Shown here one piece after another: positions 15,574 through 24,299 of a stretch of DNA of 41,419 bases (positions are counted from its first letter, which is position 1; the number at the start of each line of letters is the position of its first letter). The stretch is from an uncultured Bacteroides sp. (GTDB lineage Bacteria; Bacteroidota; Bacteroidia; Bacteroidales; Bacteroidaceae), in the NCBI GenBank assembly GCA_944322285.1, contig CALUOR010000032.1, forward strand, positions 1-41,419, given 5' to 3'. The position numbers and the translations under genes are program-made. The notes beneath the pieces are model-generated. The model did not search any database, had not been told where the DNA came from, and saw only the letters and a list, made by a program, of their open reading frames with translations.

Positions 15574-17673
15574 TTAATCGTAGAAGTTCCAGGAAACTCC
15601 AATCTTCAGCAAGCGTGAGTTGATAGGATGGTGGGGAACGAGGAACGAATTCCGGCTGCCCATACCCGCGTTGACGTGATACATCATGACGAAGATGCGG
15701 GTACGCTTCAAGTGCAGGTTGGCATAGACGTTGACTATCGGGTATCCGCCCAACTCCACCCGATTTTCTTCAGGCTGTAGTTGGAACTGCTGGAGGGCAG
15801 GCTGATAGGCGGGCGCATAATACTTGGTAAAGTAGCGCACATCAGCACCCAACTGTACGGTAAGCACTTTCTTGAATACCTTCCCCAATAGATATAAATT
15901 ATGGTATAACGAGAAGTCCGGCAAAGGCAATACCGACTCGTTGCTCGACTTCTGCCAAGCCACCTCATTATCCAAATGCAGGACTCCTAACTTGAAGTCC
16001 TGACGCAATACGGCGGATAACACCTGGATGTTTCCGCTATGCTGCTGGGGAAGCCCTTTGCTATTGAAGTACGTGTAATTCTTGATGTTCTCCATGCCCG
16101 CTTTCAGGTTAGTGCGCCAACGGTCGATGTTCAGTTCGCCTTCCACCCGCGTGCGGAACTCCTTGCTCATGTCATCGTCCCACGAATAGTGATTGGAATG
16201 ATAATGGCGCATGTAGAAGGAGGGCAATGTGTTGCTGACATAGCCTCGGGCAAAGAAGTTCACGGTGTCCTTGCCGAGGCGGAAGTTCAAGTCCATGTCT
16301 CCGTTGACGCGGAACTGTCCGATGGCTTTTCCTGCCAGTCCCACTTCTCCGTTTACGCGATAGTGGAGTAAGGTGCCTTGCCGCTTGGCCAATTCGCCTC
16401 CCACGAACAGTTCGTGCTCCGTATAATTGAGGGCGGGGCGTTGGGCCAACGTGGTGTCTACATTCATCAGCGTATATTTGCTCATCTTGTGCGACACGTA
16501 GGCCGTTAGTCCGGCTTTGGCGTATTTGTTGAATCCTTCGAGCAAAGCGATGCCTACGGTGTTCTTGATGCTCAGTGCCACGGTGCTGTCGCTACTGAAG
16601 CCTTCTTGCAGATACGTGTTCTCGTAGAGTGAGTTCTCGCCCGTCTGTTCGGCACCCGAGCGGAAATGACGTCTGGAGCGTTCTATTTTAAAGGTGTGGA
16701 TGATACTGGTGACAGGTACATATTCTTCCGTCACGATGGTATCCATCGGTACGGTGGAAGTTGTGTCATTTGCGGTTTTGAGAGGCTTGTTTCCCTCTTT
16801 TCTTTCTTCAATTCTCACCGTTTCGCGGGTAAAGCCCATACGGTAACGATGCGTCAGGTAGACATAAAAATCGTGGTTGCGGTTTGAGGTCTGGTCCAGA
16901 TTAACGGGGATACTGCTGGCGTCAAATGTATGTCCCTCTTGCGCCATCTGTTCCGGACGGGTGATGTATCGGTCGTCCGCGATACCGCCGTTTTCGTTCA
17001 TCTTCAGGTAGAAGTTGTTGTACATGGCCTGCATCTGGTACTTCTCACCGATGTAGCTGGCAAAGAGTCCTGCATTAAAGTGGGCGGTAGACTGGTTCTG
17101 GTAGTATCCGCGGCCGTAGAGATAGTCGATGTTGAAACCGAACGCCATCCGCTTGTTGGCATTGACGGAGAAGTAGGACTTGAAACGCTCTTCGCCGTTG
17201 AGCTTGTTGCCCGCCTTGTAATAAGTCAGATTGGTGTAGGGCACGTTGCTGTTGGTGAACTTAAAGTCACCCGGCGTGAAGTAGAAGCTCGACATGGGTT
17301 CAAGGAACAACGTATGCGCCTTGCTCTGTCGCTCGAAGAACAGGCGTGACTGACGGGGCGTACCCAAGTTTCCCAGATAGTTGTAATGCCCGTACATGCC
17401 TTCCACGAGGTTGGTATTCTGGAAGTTCAGGTTGGCCGTATCTGCCGGGATGATGGTACGTTCGCCCAGTTGCTCTTCCAGTTGCCACATGTAGAGTTTG
17501 GGCGGAAGGCTCTCTATCTCCACCCCGGTAGAGTCCTCCAGGTTATCCGGTTGTGTAGACGGGTCAATCTGATTGCCATATTGGTCACGCATGGTCGTAG
17601 GATTGATTTGCGCCTGCACGCACATCCACCCCGCCATCAGTAAGAATATATATGTAAGTAGAATCCGTTTCAT
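15574..17673 (-). CDS. putative outer-membrane porin (Bacteroidetes beta-barrel family)
   Basis: 699 aa from the ATG at 17673; an in-frame ATG at 17718 lies upstream of the likely transcription start. Signal peptide MKRILLTYIFLLMAGWMCVQAQ is followed by a short Asp/Pro-rich linker (about 22-50), then many alternating aromatic beta-strands (for example RMAFGFNIDYLYGRGYY and KYQMQAMYNNFYLKM) and a C-terminal aromatic strand ending VSWNFYD, typical of outer-membrane barrels. It fits the uncharacterised 'putative porin' family (Porin_10-like) of Bacteroidales. The substrate is unknown. Its own promoter is at 17684-17715 and the solute-binding protein follows. Confidence 0.8.
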   Translation of the reverse strand: MKRILLTYIFLLMAGWMCVQAQINPTTMRDQYGNQIDPSTQPDNLEDSTGVEIESLPPKLYMWQLEEQLGERTIIPADTANLNFQNTNLVEGMYGHYNYLGNLGTPRQSRLFFERQSKAHTLFLEPMSSFYFTPGDFKFTNSNVPYTNLTYYKAGNKLNGEERFKSYFSVNANKRMAFGFNIDYLYGRGYYQNQSTAHFNAGLFASYIGEKYQMQAMYNNFYLKMNENGGIADDRYITRPEQMAQEGHTFDASSIPVNLDQTSNRNHDFYVYLTHRYRMGFTRETVRIEERKEGNKPLKTANDTTSTVPMDTIVTEEYVPVTSIIHTFKIERSRRHFRSGAEQTGENSLYENTYLQEGFSSDSTVALSIKNTVGIALLEGFNKYAKAGLTAYVSHKMSKYTLMNVDTTLAQRPALNYTEHELFVGGELAKRQGTLLHYRVNGEVGLAGKAIGQFRVNGDMDLNFRLGKDTVNFFARGYVSNTLPSFYMRHYHSNHYSWDDDMSKEFRTRVEGELNIDRWRTNLKAGMENIKNYTYFNSKGLPQQHSGNIQVLSAVLRQDFKLGVLHLDNEVAWQKSSNESVLPLPDFSLYHNLYLLGKVFKKVLTVQLGADVRYFTKYYAPAYQPALQQFQLQPEENRVELGGYPIVNVYANLHLKRTRIFVMMYHVNAGMGSRNSFLVPHHPINSRLLKIGVSWNFYD

Positions 17674-17683
17674 AATCAGGGGG

Positions 17684-17715
17684 CAAAGATAATGCAAACT
17701 GCGCGCAGGACAAAA
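17684..17715 (-). promoter_or_regulatory. Bacteroides-type promoter of the porin-like gene
   Basis: On the minus strand TTTTG (17715-17711), 19 nt, TATCTTTG (17691-17684) matches the consensus in both boxes and spacing. The predicted start site is only a few bases upstream of the ATG at 17673, so the leader is very short. Confidence 0.75.
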
Positions 17716-17763
17716 CAAACTCGTTTGTTTTTCATGCCGAAGTGCGGCTTATCTTATTAAAAC

Positions 17764-19590
17764 CTACTTAGTTTTCATTTTACGCTCTAATAATTCAATG
17801 GCGGTTTTTGCTCCATCAAGTTTTAGTGAGGCTTTTTTATACCATTTCATTGCCTCAGAATAGTCTTGATCCACTCCTAGCCCATATTCGTACATATAAC
17901 CTAAACGATATTGGGCTTGTGCATCTGTTGTAGCTGCCTTTTTAAACCATTCAAAAGCTTTTGTATAATCTTGTTTTATGATTCCTGAATAGTTGACAAA
18001 AGTGTCGACTATAGGGTTATAGTAAATTTCTCCTAAATTATATTGAGCTGAGACATATCCTTTTTCCGCAGCTTTCAGACGCCATTTTAATGCTTCTGAA
18101 TAATCTTTTGGAACTTTCCCTCCGTATTCATAACTTATTGCTAAATTTTCCATTCCTGCAGGATTCCCCTGTTCAGCCGCTTTCTTATACCATTTTAATG
18201 CTTCTGTTTCGTTTTGTTCTATATTGTATTCCTTGAATTTATAATCGTATATGCGTCCTAGCTCAACTTGGGCGTCAGCATTACCTGCCTCCGCCGCTTT
18301 TTTTAATTTTGTGAATGGATCTTCTTCTTGAATTTCGGATATGGAATTTGAACTATTGTTCGATTCAACAACTTCTTCAGCCGTTTCCTCTTCTTCTCTG
18401 ACAGATGATGGTTTTTCAGGAACATTCGTTTCTTCAGGCATGGCCATTTCCGTTGTATCTTCCACAGCCGTAGGAAGCTCCACGACATCTACGGCCGATG
18501 AATCCATACATACTTCCATACCTTCCGGGGCAAAAGAAATTGTTTCATAAGAAGTTGAACGGGAATTGAGGTAGAAAACGATTCCTCCTATAACGAATAT
18601 AGCCAAGATGGCGGCGAGGAGATATTTCTGCTTCTTGGAGGAATGATCGTCATCATCCATGCGGACAGGAATAGGCTCTTCTTTCTTGGGAGGCTCAGGC
18701 TTTACAAATTCGGTTTCTTCATTTTCGACCTCTAAGAGTCGGAGAAAGGCGTTTATGTCTTGCGGGCGTTGGCTCTTCCTGGGCTTCATGGCTTCCGTAA
18801 TGGCTTTGCGCATGGAGGAAGATACGGTGTTGGGGAAGGCCAGTTCACTGTCTTGCAATTCGCCGGCTGGGGGTGGTATGATTCCCGTAAGTAAGTAGTA
18901 GAGCGTAGCTCCCAAGGCGTAAATATCCGTCTGCGGAGAAAATCCTTTAACTCCACCCGGTGAGTATTGTTCGATGGGCGCATAACCGTGGCTGATGCCT
19001 ACGGGGGTAGAGCTGGTTTGGTTCCCGTCCGCGTCATATTGCTTGGATAATCCGAAGTCGAGCAAGTAGATGTGATGGTCTGCACGGGAAAGCATGATGT
19101 TGCCCGGCTTTACGTCCAAGTGATTGATATGCTTTGCATGTATGTATTCAAGGGCTTCCCCTACAGCGCGGATATGGCCAATGGCTTCTTTTTCAGACAA
19201 CGGCCCCCGACTTTTTACGTATTCGGACAAGGACTGGCCTTCAATATACTCCATGACATAGTAGGCCGTATTGTTTTCCCGGAAGATGTCGTAGATGCGT
19301 ATGATGTTGGGATGACTCAGTTCGGAAATGATGCGCGCTTCTTTCAGAAATTTGGCCATGTAGCGTTCCATCGTTTCCCGATTGGCTGTGCTGCCGAGCG
19401 ATACGGTCGAAGTGTCTCCCTCACGGGTACAGAAGTCGCGCATGAAGAATTCCTTGATGGCGACTTTGCGTTCCAATATATCTTGCGTGGCCAGGTAGGT
19501 GATGCCGAAGCCGCCTTGTCCCAATACTCGTTCTATCCGATATTTCCCGTTTTGTAATACCGCACCTGTTGTCAACTGTGTTGCGTCCAT
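17764..19590 (-). CDS. Hanks-type Ser/Thr protein kinase with TM segment and Sel1 repeats
   Basis: 608 aa from the ATG at 19590, chosen because NGKYRIERVLGQGGFGITY then begins the kinase in the usual place; ATGs at 19641, 19635 and 19623 are alternatives. The kinase domain spans about 16-285: glycine loop GQGGFGITY (24-32), Lys46 in AIKEFF, catalytic HLDVKPGN (157-164), DFG (178-180) and an APIEQYS activation segment. The HRD motif is HLD, so this is a non-RD kinase. One TM (about 323-341) leads to a Glu/Ser-rich linker and about four Sel1 repeats (431-600; for example EALKWYKKAAEQGNP and EAMKWYKKA), presumably outside the cytoplasm and binding a protein partner. The DNA for the C-terminal half is visibly AT-richer than that for the kinase domain. 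The substrate is unknown. Confidence 0.92.
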   Translation of the reverse strand: MDATQLTTGAVLQNGKYRIERVLGQGGFGITYLATQDILERKVAIKEFFMRDFCTREGDTSTVSLGSTANRETMERYMAKFLKEARIISELSHPNIIRIYDIFRENNTAYYVMEYIEGQSLSEYVKSRGPLSEKEAIGHIRAVGEALEYIHAKHINHLDVKPGNIMLSRADHHIYLLDFGLSKQYDADGNQTSSTPVGISHGYAPIEQYSPGGVKGFSPQTDIYALGATLYYLLTGIIPPPAGELQDSELAFPNTVSSSMRKAITEAMKPRKSQRPQDINAFLRLLEVENEETEFVKPEPPKKEEPIPVRMDDDDHSSKKQKYLLAAILAIFVIGGIVFYLNSRSTSYETISFAPEGMEVCMDSSAVDVVELPTAVEDTTEMAMPEETNVPEKPSSVREEEETAEEVVESNNSSNSISEIQEEDPFTKLKKAAEAGNADAQVELGRIYDYKFKEYNIEQNETEALKWYKKAAEQGNPAGMENLAISYEYGGKVPKDYSEALKWRLKAAEKGYVSAQYNLGEIYYNPIVDTFVNYSGIIKQDYTKAFEWFKKAATTDAQAQYRLGYMYEYGLGVDQDYSEAMKWYKKASLKLDGAKTAIELLERKMKTK

Positions 19591-19770
19591 AATGCCGTTA
19601 AATATTTTTGCAATATTCGTCATAATTTTCGACATCTGCAACTTTTAATGCCTATTTTTAGTGGGGAAGCAATGAGGTTTGGCCACATAGTGAGTTGCTC
19701 TGCAAAACATTGCACTCCCCTTCTCCAAACATAAAGAGCAGTTTTGCGAAGGAATCCTTGTGTATAGGTT
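19591..19770. other. kinase upstream region
   Basis: 180 bp between the antitoxin-like gene and the kinase. A single -7-like box TATGTTTG is on the minus strand (19733-19726) without a clear -33 partner. Nothing else is recognised. Confidence 0.3.
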
Positions 19771-20082
19771 TCATCTGAATACCGGAGAAAAGTCTATCTG
19801 CAAAGCGTCCGCGATCCGCAGGAAACTTGAAAGTTGTATGTCGGTCTCTCCTTTTTCAATGCGTGCGATGTAGCTTCTGGCGGTCCCTATTTTCTCCGCG
19901 AGCTCTTTTTGTGTCATTTTCAACTCTATTCTGCGTCCGCGCAATATTTCTCCATAATAATAAGCCCGTGCTTTTTCGTTGAATTGCTTGCGGCTATTGG
20001 TGTCCTCCGTGCCGTATTTCTTATCCAACAGTTCACTTGCGGTGTGTAAACCTGCTAATTTCTTTTCATTAAAATGTATCAT
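19771..20082 (-). CDS. HTH (XRE) antitoxin, HigA-like
   Basis: 103 aa. The C-terminal helix-turn-helix (about 48-100) reads RRIELKMTQKELAEKIGTARSYIARIEKGETDIQLSSFLRIADAL, the XRE pattern with MTQKELAEKIG and SYIARIEKG. The N-terminal 45 residues are charged and probably bind the toxin. It overlaps the toxin gene by 14 nt, giving the toxin-first order of HigBA systems. Such antitoxins neutralise the RelE-fold toxin and repress their own operon; a candidate operator is at 20455-20481. Confidence 0.85.
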   Translation of the reverse strand: MIHFNEKKLAGLHTASELLDKKYGTEDTNSRKQFNEKARAYYYGEILRGRRIELKMTQKELAEKIGTARSYIARIEKGETDIQLSSFLRIADALQIDFSPVFR

Positions 20083-20416
20083 TGATGTATCCTCCTAATA
20101 TGGTTTCTGCTATTTCTATCTGCTTTTTGTAGTCTTTTTCAGACTTCTTTAAAAAAGCATTTAATACTAATATTTGAGTTGACAGAATTATATTGTTATG
20201 GTTGATTGCGAATAAAATTGTCCGATATTCATTGGAGCCAACAGAGATACGCATTTCATACAAATCAGTATTCTGCAAATGCTTTATAAACTTTGTTGTC
20301 AATATCTTTTCTTCACGGACAATGCCTATTACATAATCGAATTTTTGCTTAACCTTGTCTTGTTGTTTGTTATAAAAGTTCCAAAACTCGTCTGTGAAAT
20401 ACAATTCTCGTATCAT
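20069..20416 (-). CDS. RelE/HigB-type toxin (phage-derived Gp49-like family)
   Basis: 115 aa from the ATG at 20416; an in-frame ATG at 20461 lies upstream of the predicted transcription start and is rejected. The fold signature is clear: a helical start (FWNFYNKQQDKVKQKFDYVIGIVRE), then KFIKHLQNTDLYEMRISVGSNEYRTILFAINHNNIILSTQILVLNAFLKKSEKDYKKQIEIA, matching the HigB/Gp49-like mRNA interferases with basic residues in YRTILF and the closing helix. It probably cleaves mRNA at the ribosome when free of the HTH antitoxin encoded next. The gene is AT-rich compared with the methyltransferase to its right, consistent with acquisition. Confidence 0.87.
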   Translation of the reverse strand: MIRELYFTDEFWNFYNKQQDKVKQKFDYVIGIVREEKILTTKFIKHLQNTDLYEMRISVGSNEYRTILFAINHNNIILSTQILVLNAFLKKSEKDYKKQIEIAETILGGYINDTF

Positions 20417-20438
20417 GTCTCTTTTCGCTTCGTTTTTG

Positions 20439-20481
20439 CAAAGGTAACTAATTAGATACATTTATGCAAATAGAGTGTATC
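20439..20481 (-). promoter_or_regulatory. promoter and candidate operator of the HigBA-type operon
   Basis: On the minus strand TTTG (20470-20467), 20 nt, TACCTTTG (20446-20439) is a consensus Bacteroides promoter. An inverted repeat GATACA-N15-TGTATC (20455-20460 and 20476-20481) is centred on the -33 box, where an HTH antitoxin would block polymerase. Confidence 0.65.
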
Positions 20482-20518
20482 ATTTAATCGATAATTTATC
20501 TATGATTGAAATGGTAGA

Positions 20519-21343
20519 CTATTGCGGTTCAAGAGGTGAGGTTGCATTGGTTCTTAGCTCCCAAAACGCTACGGCGGATGCCGCGGCTACGTTGAGCGAG
20601 TCCACACCGTGCGCCATAGGGATGCGTACTACATAGTCGGCCTTCTGAATGGTTTCGTTGGGCAGGCCGTCGCCTTCGGTACCCATGATGAGGGCGAGGC
20701 GTGGCTCGGTTTTCAGGACAGGGGCGTCCAAGGGAATGGATTGGTCGGTCAGGGCCATGGCGGCGGTACGGAAACCGAGGTCGTGCAGGTGGAAGAGGGG
20801 AGCGTCCAGCCACGTCCAGGGAATTAAGAATACCGAACCCATGGATACGCGCACGGCACGCCGGTTGAGCGGGTCGCACGAGTTGCGGGTGAGCAAGACG
20901 GCATCCATGCCCAAGGCGGCCGCCGAGCGGAAAATGGCGCCGATGTTGGTCGTGTCCACCACACCGTCTATGACCACGATGCGCCTTGCTCCTTGGCAGA
21001 CTTCCTCCACACTCCGTTCGACGGGGCGGCGCATGGCGCAAAGCACGCCACGGGTCAGGACGTAGCCCGTCAGACGGGCCAAGAGTTCACGCTCGCCCGT
21101 GTAGACGGGAAGGTCAGTATGGCGCCGGATGATGTCGGCGGCATCTCCCTCAATGTGCCTGCGCTCGCAAAGCAAGGCCAAAGGCTCGTATCCGGCGTCC
21201 AACGCCACGCGGATGACCTTGGGGCTTTCGGCTATGAACACGCCTTTGTCCGGCTCTAAACGGTTGCGGAGCTGGGCTTCGGTGAGGGTGCTGAACACCT
21301 CCACACCGGGGTGGGAGAGGGTATTGATTTCGATAACGGGCAT
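20519..21343 (-). CDS. SpoU/TrmH-family RNA 2'-O-methyltransferase
   Basis: 274 aa. The N-terminal substrate-binding domain (about 15-110, with ESPKVIRVALDAGY) precedes the knotted SPOUT domain with its three motifs: NIGAIFRSAAALGMDAV (about 133-149), LIMGTEGDGLP (about 220-230) and IPMAHGVDSLNVAAASAVAFWE (about 240-262). The family transfers methyl from SAM to a ribose 2'-OH in rRNA or tRNA; the exact site cannot be read. A TACCTTTG -7 box lies on the minus strand at 21383-21376, shared with the divergent antiporter region. Confidence 0.93.
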   Translation of the reverse strand: MPVIEINTLSHPGVEVFSTLTEAQLRNRLEPDKGVFIAESPKVIRVALDAGYEPLALLCERRHIEGDAADIIRRHTDLPVYTGERELLARLTGYVLTRGVLCAMRRPVERSVEEVCQGARRIVVIDGVVDTTNIGAIFRSAAALGMDAVLLTRNSCDPLNRRAVRVSMGSVFLIPWTWLDAPLFHLHDLGFRTAAMALTDQSIPLDAPVLKTEPRLALIMGTEGDGLPNETIQKADYVVRIPMAHGVDSLNVAAASAVAFWELRTNATSPLEPQ

Positions 21344-21404
21344 AAGTGTGTCTTTTTTTATTCGTTTCTTTCGGACAAAGGTAGCGTTTTTCAGTTTAAA
21401 TGTC

Positions 21405-21412
21405 TAATTTTG
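21405..21412 (+). promoter_or_regulatory. -7-like box for the antiporter gene
   Basis: TAATTTTG fits TAnnTTTG and lies 29 bp before the ATG at 21442. No exact TTTG is seen 19-21 nt upstream, so the assignment rests on one box. Confidence 0.4.
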
Positions 21413-21441
21413 TCAACCGAAACAGATTCCATTCGTTTATT

Positions 21442-23685
21442 ATGTCACATTTGGCTCCTTTGATAAGTGATTTGGCGCTGATACTGATATGCGCCGGCTT
21501 GATGACGTTGCTCTTCAAGAAACTGAAGCAGCCGTTGGTTCTGGGGTATGTCGTGGCGGGTTTTCTGGCCAGCCCGCACATGGCCTACACGCCTTCGGTG
21601 ATAGATACGGCCAGCATCCAGACGTGGGCGGACATCGGCGTCATCTTCCTGCTTTTCGCCTTGGGGTTGGAGTTCAGCGTGAAGAAGATAGCGAAGGTGG
21701 GCGGCGCGGCCATCATTGCGGCCTGTACGGTCATCTTCTGCATGATACTGTTGGGCGTGTCGGTCGGCGCGGGCTTCGGATGGAGCCGGATGGACAGCCT
21801 TTTCTTGGGCGGCATGATAGCCATGTCGTCCACCACTATTATATATAAGGCTTTCGATGACTTAGGTTTGCAGAAGAAACAGTTCGCGGGTCTGGTGATG
21901 AGCATCCTGATTCTGGAGGACATTTTGGCCATTGTCCTGATGGTGATGCTTTCTACTATGGCCGTGAGCAACAACTTTGAAGGGATGGAGATGGCGGAGA
22001 GCATCGGTAAGCTGGTGTTCTTTCTTGTGCTGTGGTTCGTGGTGGGCATTTACCTGATACCGGGCGTCTTGAAGCGATGTCGCAAGCTGATGAGTAAGGA
22101 GACGTTACTCATTGTGGCCTTGGGCTTGTGCTTCGGCATGGTGGTGCTGGCGTCCAAGACGGGTTTCTCGCCCGCATTCGGCGCGTTCATCATGGGGTCT
22201 ATCCTGGCGGAGACGGCCGAGGCTGAGTCCATCGAGCATCTGATAACGCCGGTGAAGGACCTGTTCGGCGCGGTGTTCTTCGTGTCGGTGGGTATGATGG
22301 TGGATCCAGCCATGATTGTGGAGTATGCCTTGCCCATCTTCGTCATTACCCTGGCCGTTATTGTGGGGCAGGCTTGCTTCGGCACGTTGGGCGTGTTACT
22401 TTCCGGTCAGCCGTTGAAGATGGCCATGCAATGTGGCTTCAGCCTGACGCAGATAGGCGAGTTTGCGTTCATCATTGCTTCGCTGGGCGTCTCGCTTCAT
22501 GTTACCAGCGATTTCCTTTATCCTATCGTGGTGGCGGTATCCGTCATTACGACATTCCTCACTCCGTACATGATACGTCTGGCCGACCCGGCTTCAACGT
22601 TTGTGGACAATCACCTGCCGGAGAAGTGGAAGAGCCTCTTGTGCCGCTATGCCACGGGCACGCGCACCATGAACCATGAGAGCTTGTGGCGCAGGTTGAT
22701 TATTTCCTTGGTACGCATTACGTTGGTGTATACCGTTGTCAGTGTGGCCATTATCGCCTTGGCTTTCCGTTTCTTGGTACCTTTGTGTCGCGAGGCGTTG
22801 CCGGGTGTATGGGGCTCGTTGGTGGCGGCGGTGGTCATCGTGTTGTTCATCTCTCCTTTCTTGCGCGCCATCATGATAAAGAAGAACCATTCGGTGGAGT
22901 TTACCACCTTGTGGAAGGAGAATCAGGCCAACCGTGCTCCTTTGGCGGCTACTGTCATTTTACGCCTGATGGTGGGCGTGGGGTTTGTGATGTTTGTTAT
23001 CGGAGGCTTGTTCGACTTGTCGGTCGGCTTGGTGTTTGGCGTGGCGGTGTTGTTGATTGTGCTGATGATTCTTTCGCGGAGCTTGAAGCGGCAGTCCATC
23101 CTGATAGAGCGCACTTTCTTCCAAAACCTGAATTATCGGGAGATGCGTGCCGAGTATTTGGGAGAGAAGAAGCCGGAGTATGCCGGACGCTTGCTTTCGC
23201 GCGACTTGCACTTGACGGATTATGTGCTTCCCGCCGAGTCCCCTTGGGCAGGACGGACGTTGGGCGAACTGAAATTCGGCAATAAATACAATGTGCATGT
23301 GGTTTCCATCCTGCGTGGGCGGAGGCGTATCAACATTCCCGGTGCCGATATGCGTCTGTTTCCACAAGACAAGATACAGGTGATAGCTACCGATGAGGAT
23401 CTGACGGCATTCAGCAAGGACATGGAGCAGTCATCGGCCTTGGACGTGGATGTGGTGGAGAAGAGTGAGATGCAGTTGCGCCAGTTCCGCATAGACGGGC
23501 AGTCGTCTTTCTTGGGCAAGACGTTGAAAGACGCCGGCATCCGCGAGAATTATCATTGTCTGATAGTGGGAGTGGAGCGTGGAGACGGCACCCTTCATGC
23601 CCCCGACCCATGCGAGCCTTTCATGGAGGGCGACGTAGTGTGGATTGTGGGCGAAAGCGCGGATGTACACAAGTTAGTGAGTTAA
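21442..23685 (+). CDS. Kef/CPA2-type monovalent cation:proton antiporter with two TrkA-C domains
   Basis: 747 aa from the ATG at 21442; the in-frame ATG at 21400 precedes the -7 box and is unlikely. The transport domain (about 5-385) has some 12 TMs with typical CPA2 text: LVLGYVVAGFLASPH, GVIFLLFALGLEFS, MSSTTIIYKAF and GAFIMGSILAET. A second group of TMs (about 430-550) is followed by two C-terminal regulatory domains resembling TrkA-C: SPWAGRTLGELKFGNKYNVHV with FPQDKIQVIA, and SSFLGKTLKDAGIRENYHCLIVG with FMEGDVVWIVG. No TrkA-N nucleotide-binding domain is seen. It exchanges K+ or Na+ for H+ across the inner membrane. The HIT gene follows after 28 bp. Confidence 0.92.
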   Translation: MSHLAPLISDLALILICAGLMTLLFKKLKQPLVLGYVVAGFLASPHMAYTPSVIDTASIQTWADIGVIFLLFALGLEFSVKKIAKVGGAAIIAACTVIFCMILLGVSVGAGFGWSRMDSLFLGGMIAMSSTTIIYKAFDDLGLQKKQFAGLVMSILILEDILAIVLMVMLSTMAVSNNFEGMEMAESIGKLVFFLVLWFVVGIYLIPGVLKRCRKLMSKETLLIVALGLCFGMVVLASKTGFSPAFGAFIMGSILAETAEAESIEHLITPVKDLFGAVFFVSVGMMVDPAMIVEYALPIFVITLAVIVGQACFGTLGVLLSGQPLKMAMQCGFSLTQIGEFAFIIASLGVSLHVTSDFLYPIVVAVSVITTFLTPYMIRLADPASTFVDNHLPEKWKSLLCRYATGTRTMNHESLWRRLIISLVRITLVYTVVSVAIIALAFRFLVPLCREALPGVWGSLVAAVVIVLFISPFLRAIMIKKNHSVEFTTLWKENQANRAPLAATVILRLMVGVGFVMFVIGGLFDLSVGLVFGVAVLLIVLMILSRSLKRQSILIERTFFQNLNYREMRAEYLGEKKPEYAGRLLSRDLHLTDYVLPAESPWAGRTLGELKFGNKYNVHVVSILRGRRRINIPGADMRLFPQDKIQVIATDEDLTAFSKDMEQSSALDVDVVEKSEMQLRQFRIDGQSSFLGKTLKDAGIRENYHCLIVGVERGDGTLHAPDPCEPFMEGDVVWIVGESADVHKLVS

Positions 23686-23713
23686 TTCATTATTAGATTA
23701 AAAGTATATAAGT

Positions 23714-24139
23714 ATGAAAAGTAATCCGAAAGATTGCCTCTATTGCCAAAACAATGAGACATTGCACAACTTAATGATTGAGATTGCTCCCTTGAGCGTT
23801 TCGCGCGTATTCCTGTTTAAGGAACAGACTTATCGGGGCCGTTGCTTAGTGGCTTACAAAGACCATGTGAACGACCTGAACGAATTGACGGATGAAGAGC
23901 GCAACGCCTTCATGGCCGATGTGGTGCGGGTGACGCGTGCCATGCAGAAAGCGTTCAACCCGGAGAAGATAAACTACGGGGCTTATTCCGACAAGCTTTC
24001 CCACCTGCATTTCCACTTGGCGCCCAAGTATGTGGACGGGCCGGACTATGGCGGCACTTTCCAGATGAATCCCGGAAAGGTGTATTTGTCCGATGCCGAG
24101 TATCAGGAACTAATTGAGCGGATAAAGAAGTATTTGTAG
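23714..24139 (+). CDS. HIT-family nucleotide-binding hydrolase
   Basis: 141 aa. The HIT signature HLHFHLAPK has His97, His99 and His101, with the last as the expected catalytic residue. An N-terminal CLYC (Cys8, Cys11) suggests a metal site seen in some HIT proteins. Members hydrolyse nucleotide-phosphoramidate or dinucleoside phosphate bonds (AMP-lysine, AMP-NH2, Ap4A); which one is not decidable. It lies 28 bp after the antiporter, so probably one transcript. Element copy D begins 3 bp after the stop codon. Confidence 0.9.
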   Translation: MKSNPKDCLYCQNNETLHNLMIEIAPLSVSRVFLFKEQTYRGRCLVAYKDHVNDLNELTDEERNAFMADVVRVTRAMQKAFNPEKINYGAYSDKLSHLHFHLAPKYVDGPDYGGTFQMNPGKVYLSDAEYQELIERIKKYL

Positions 24140-24142
24140 GGT

Positions 24143-24299
24143 AAATGGGAATTTAGCGGGGCAGAGCCCCGCAATGTGTCAATGTGCTAATATGCCAATG
24201 TGCTAATGCCCTGCGGCATGAGAACACGCCAGCACAAACACAGCGCAGCCCCATTAGCACATTGGCACATTAGCATATTAGCACATTAAATTATCATTT
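24143..24299. repeat. MITE-like intergenic element, copy D
   Basis: 157 bp with both ends intact: AAATGGGAATTTA (24143-24155) and TAAATTATCATTT (24287-24299), imperfect inverted repeats. The interior carries the CGGGGC/GCCCCG hairpin and a long inverted repeat of GTGCTAAT and CCAATGTG units, close to copy C. It starts right after the HIT stop and may act as its 3' hairpin. Confidence 0.8.
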
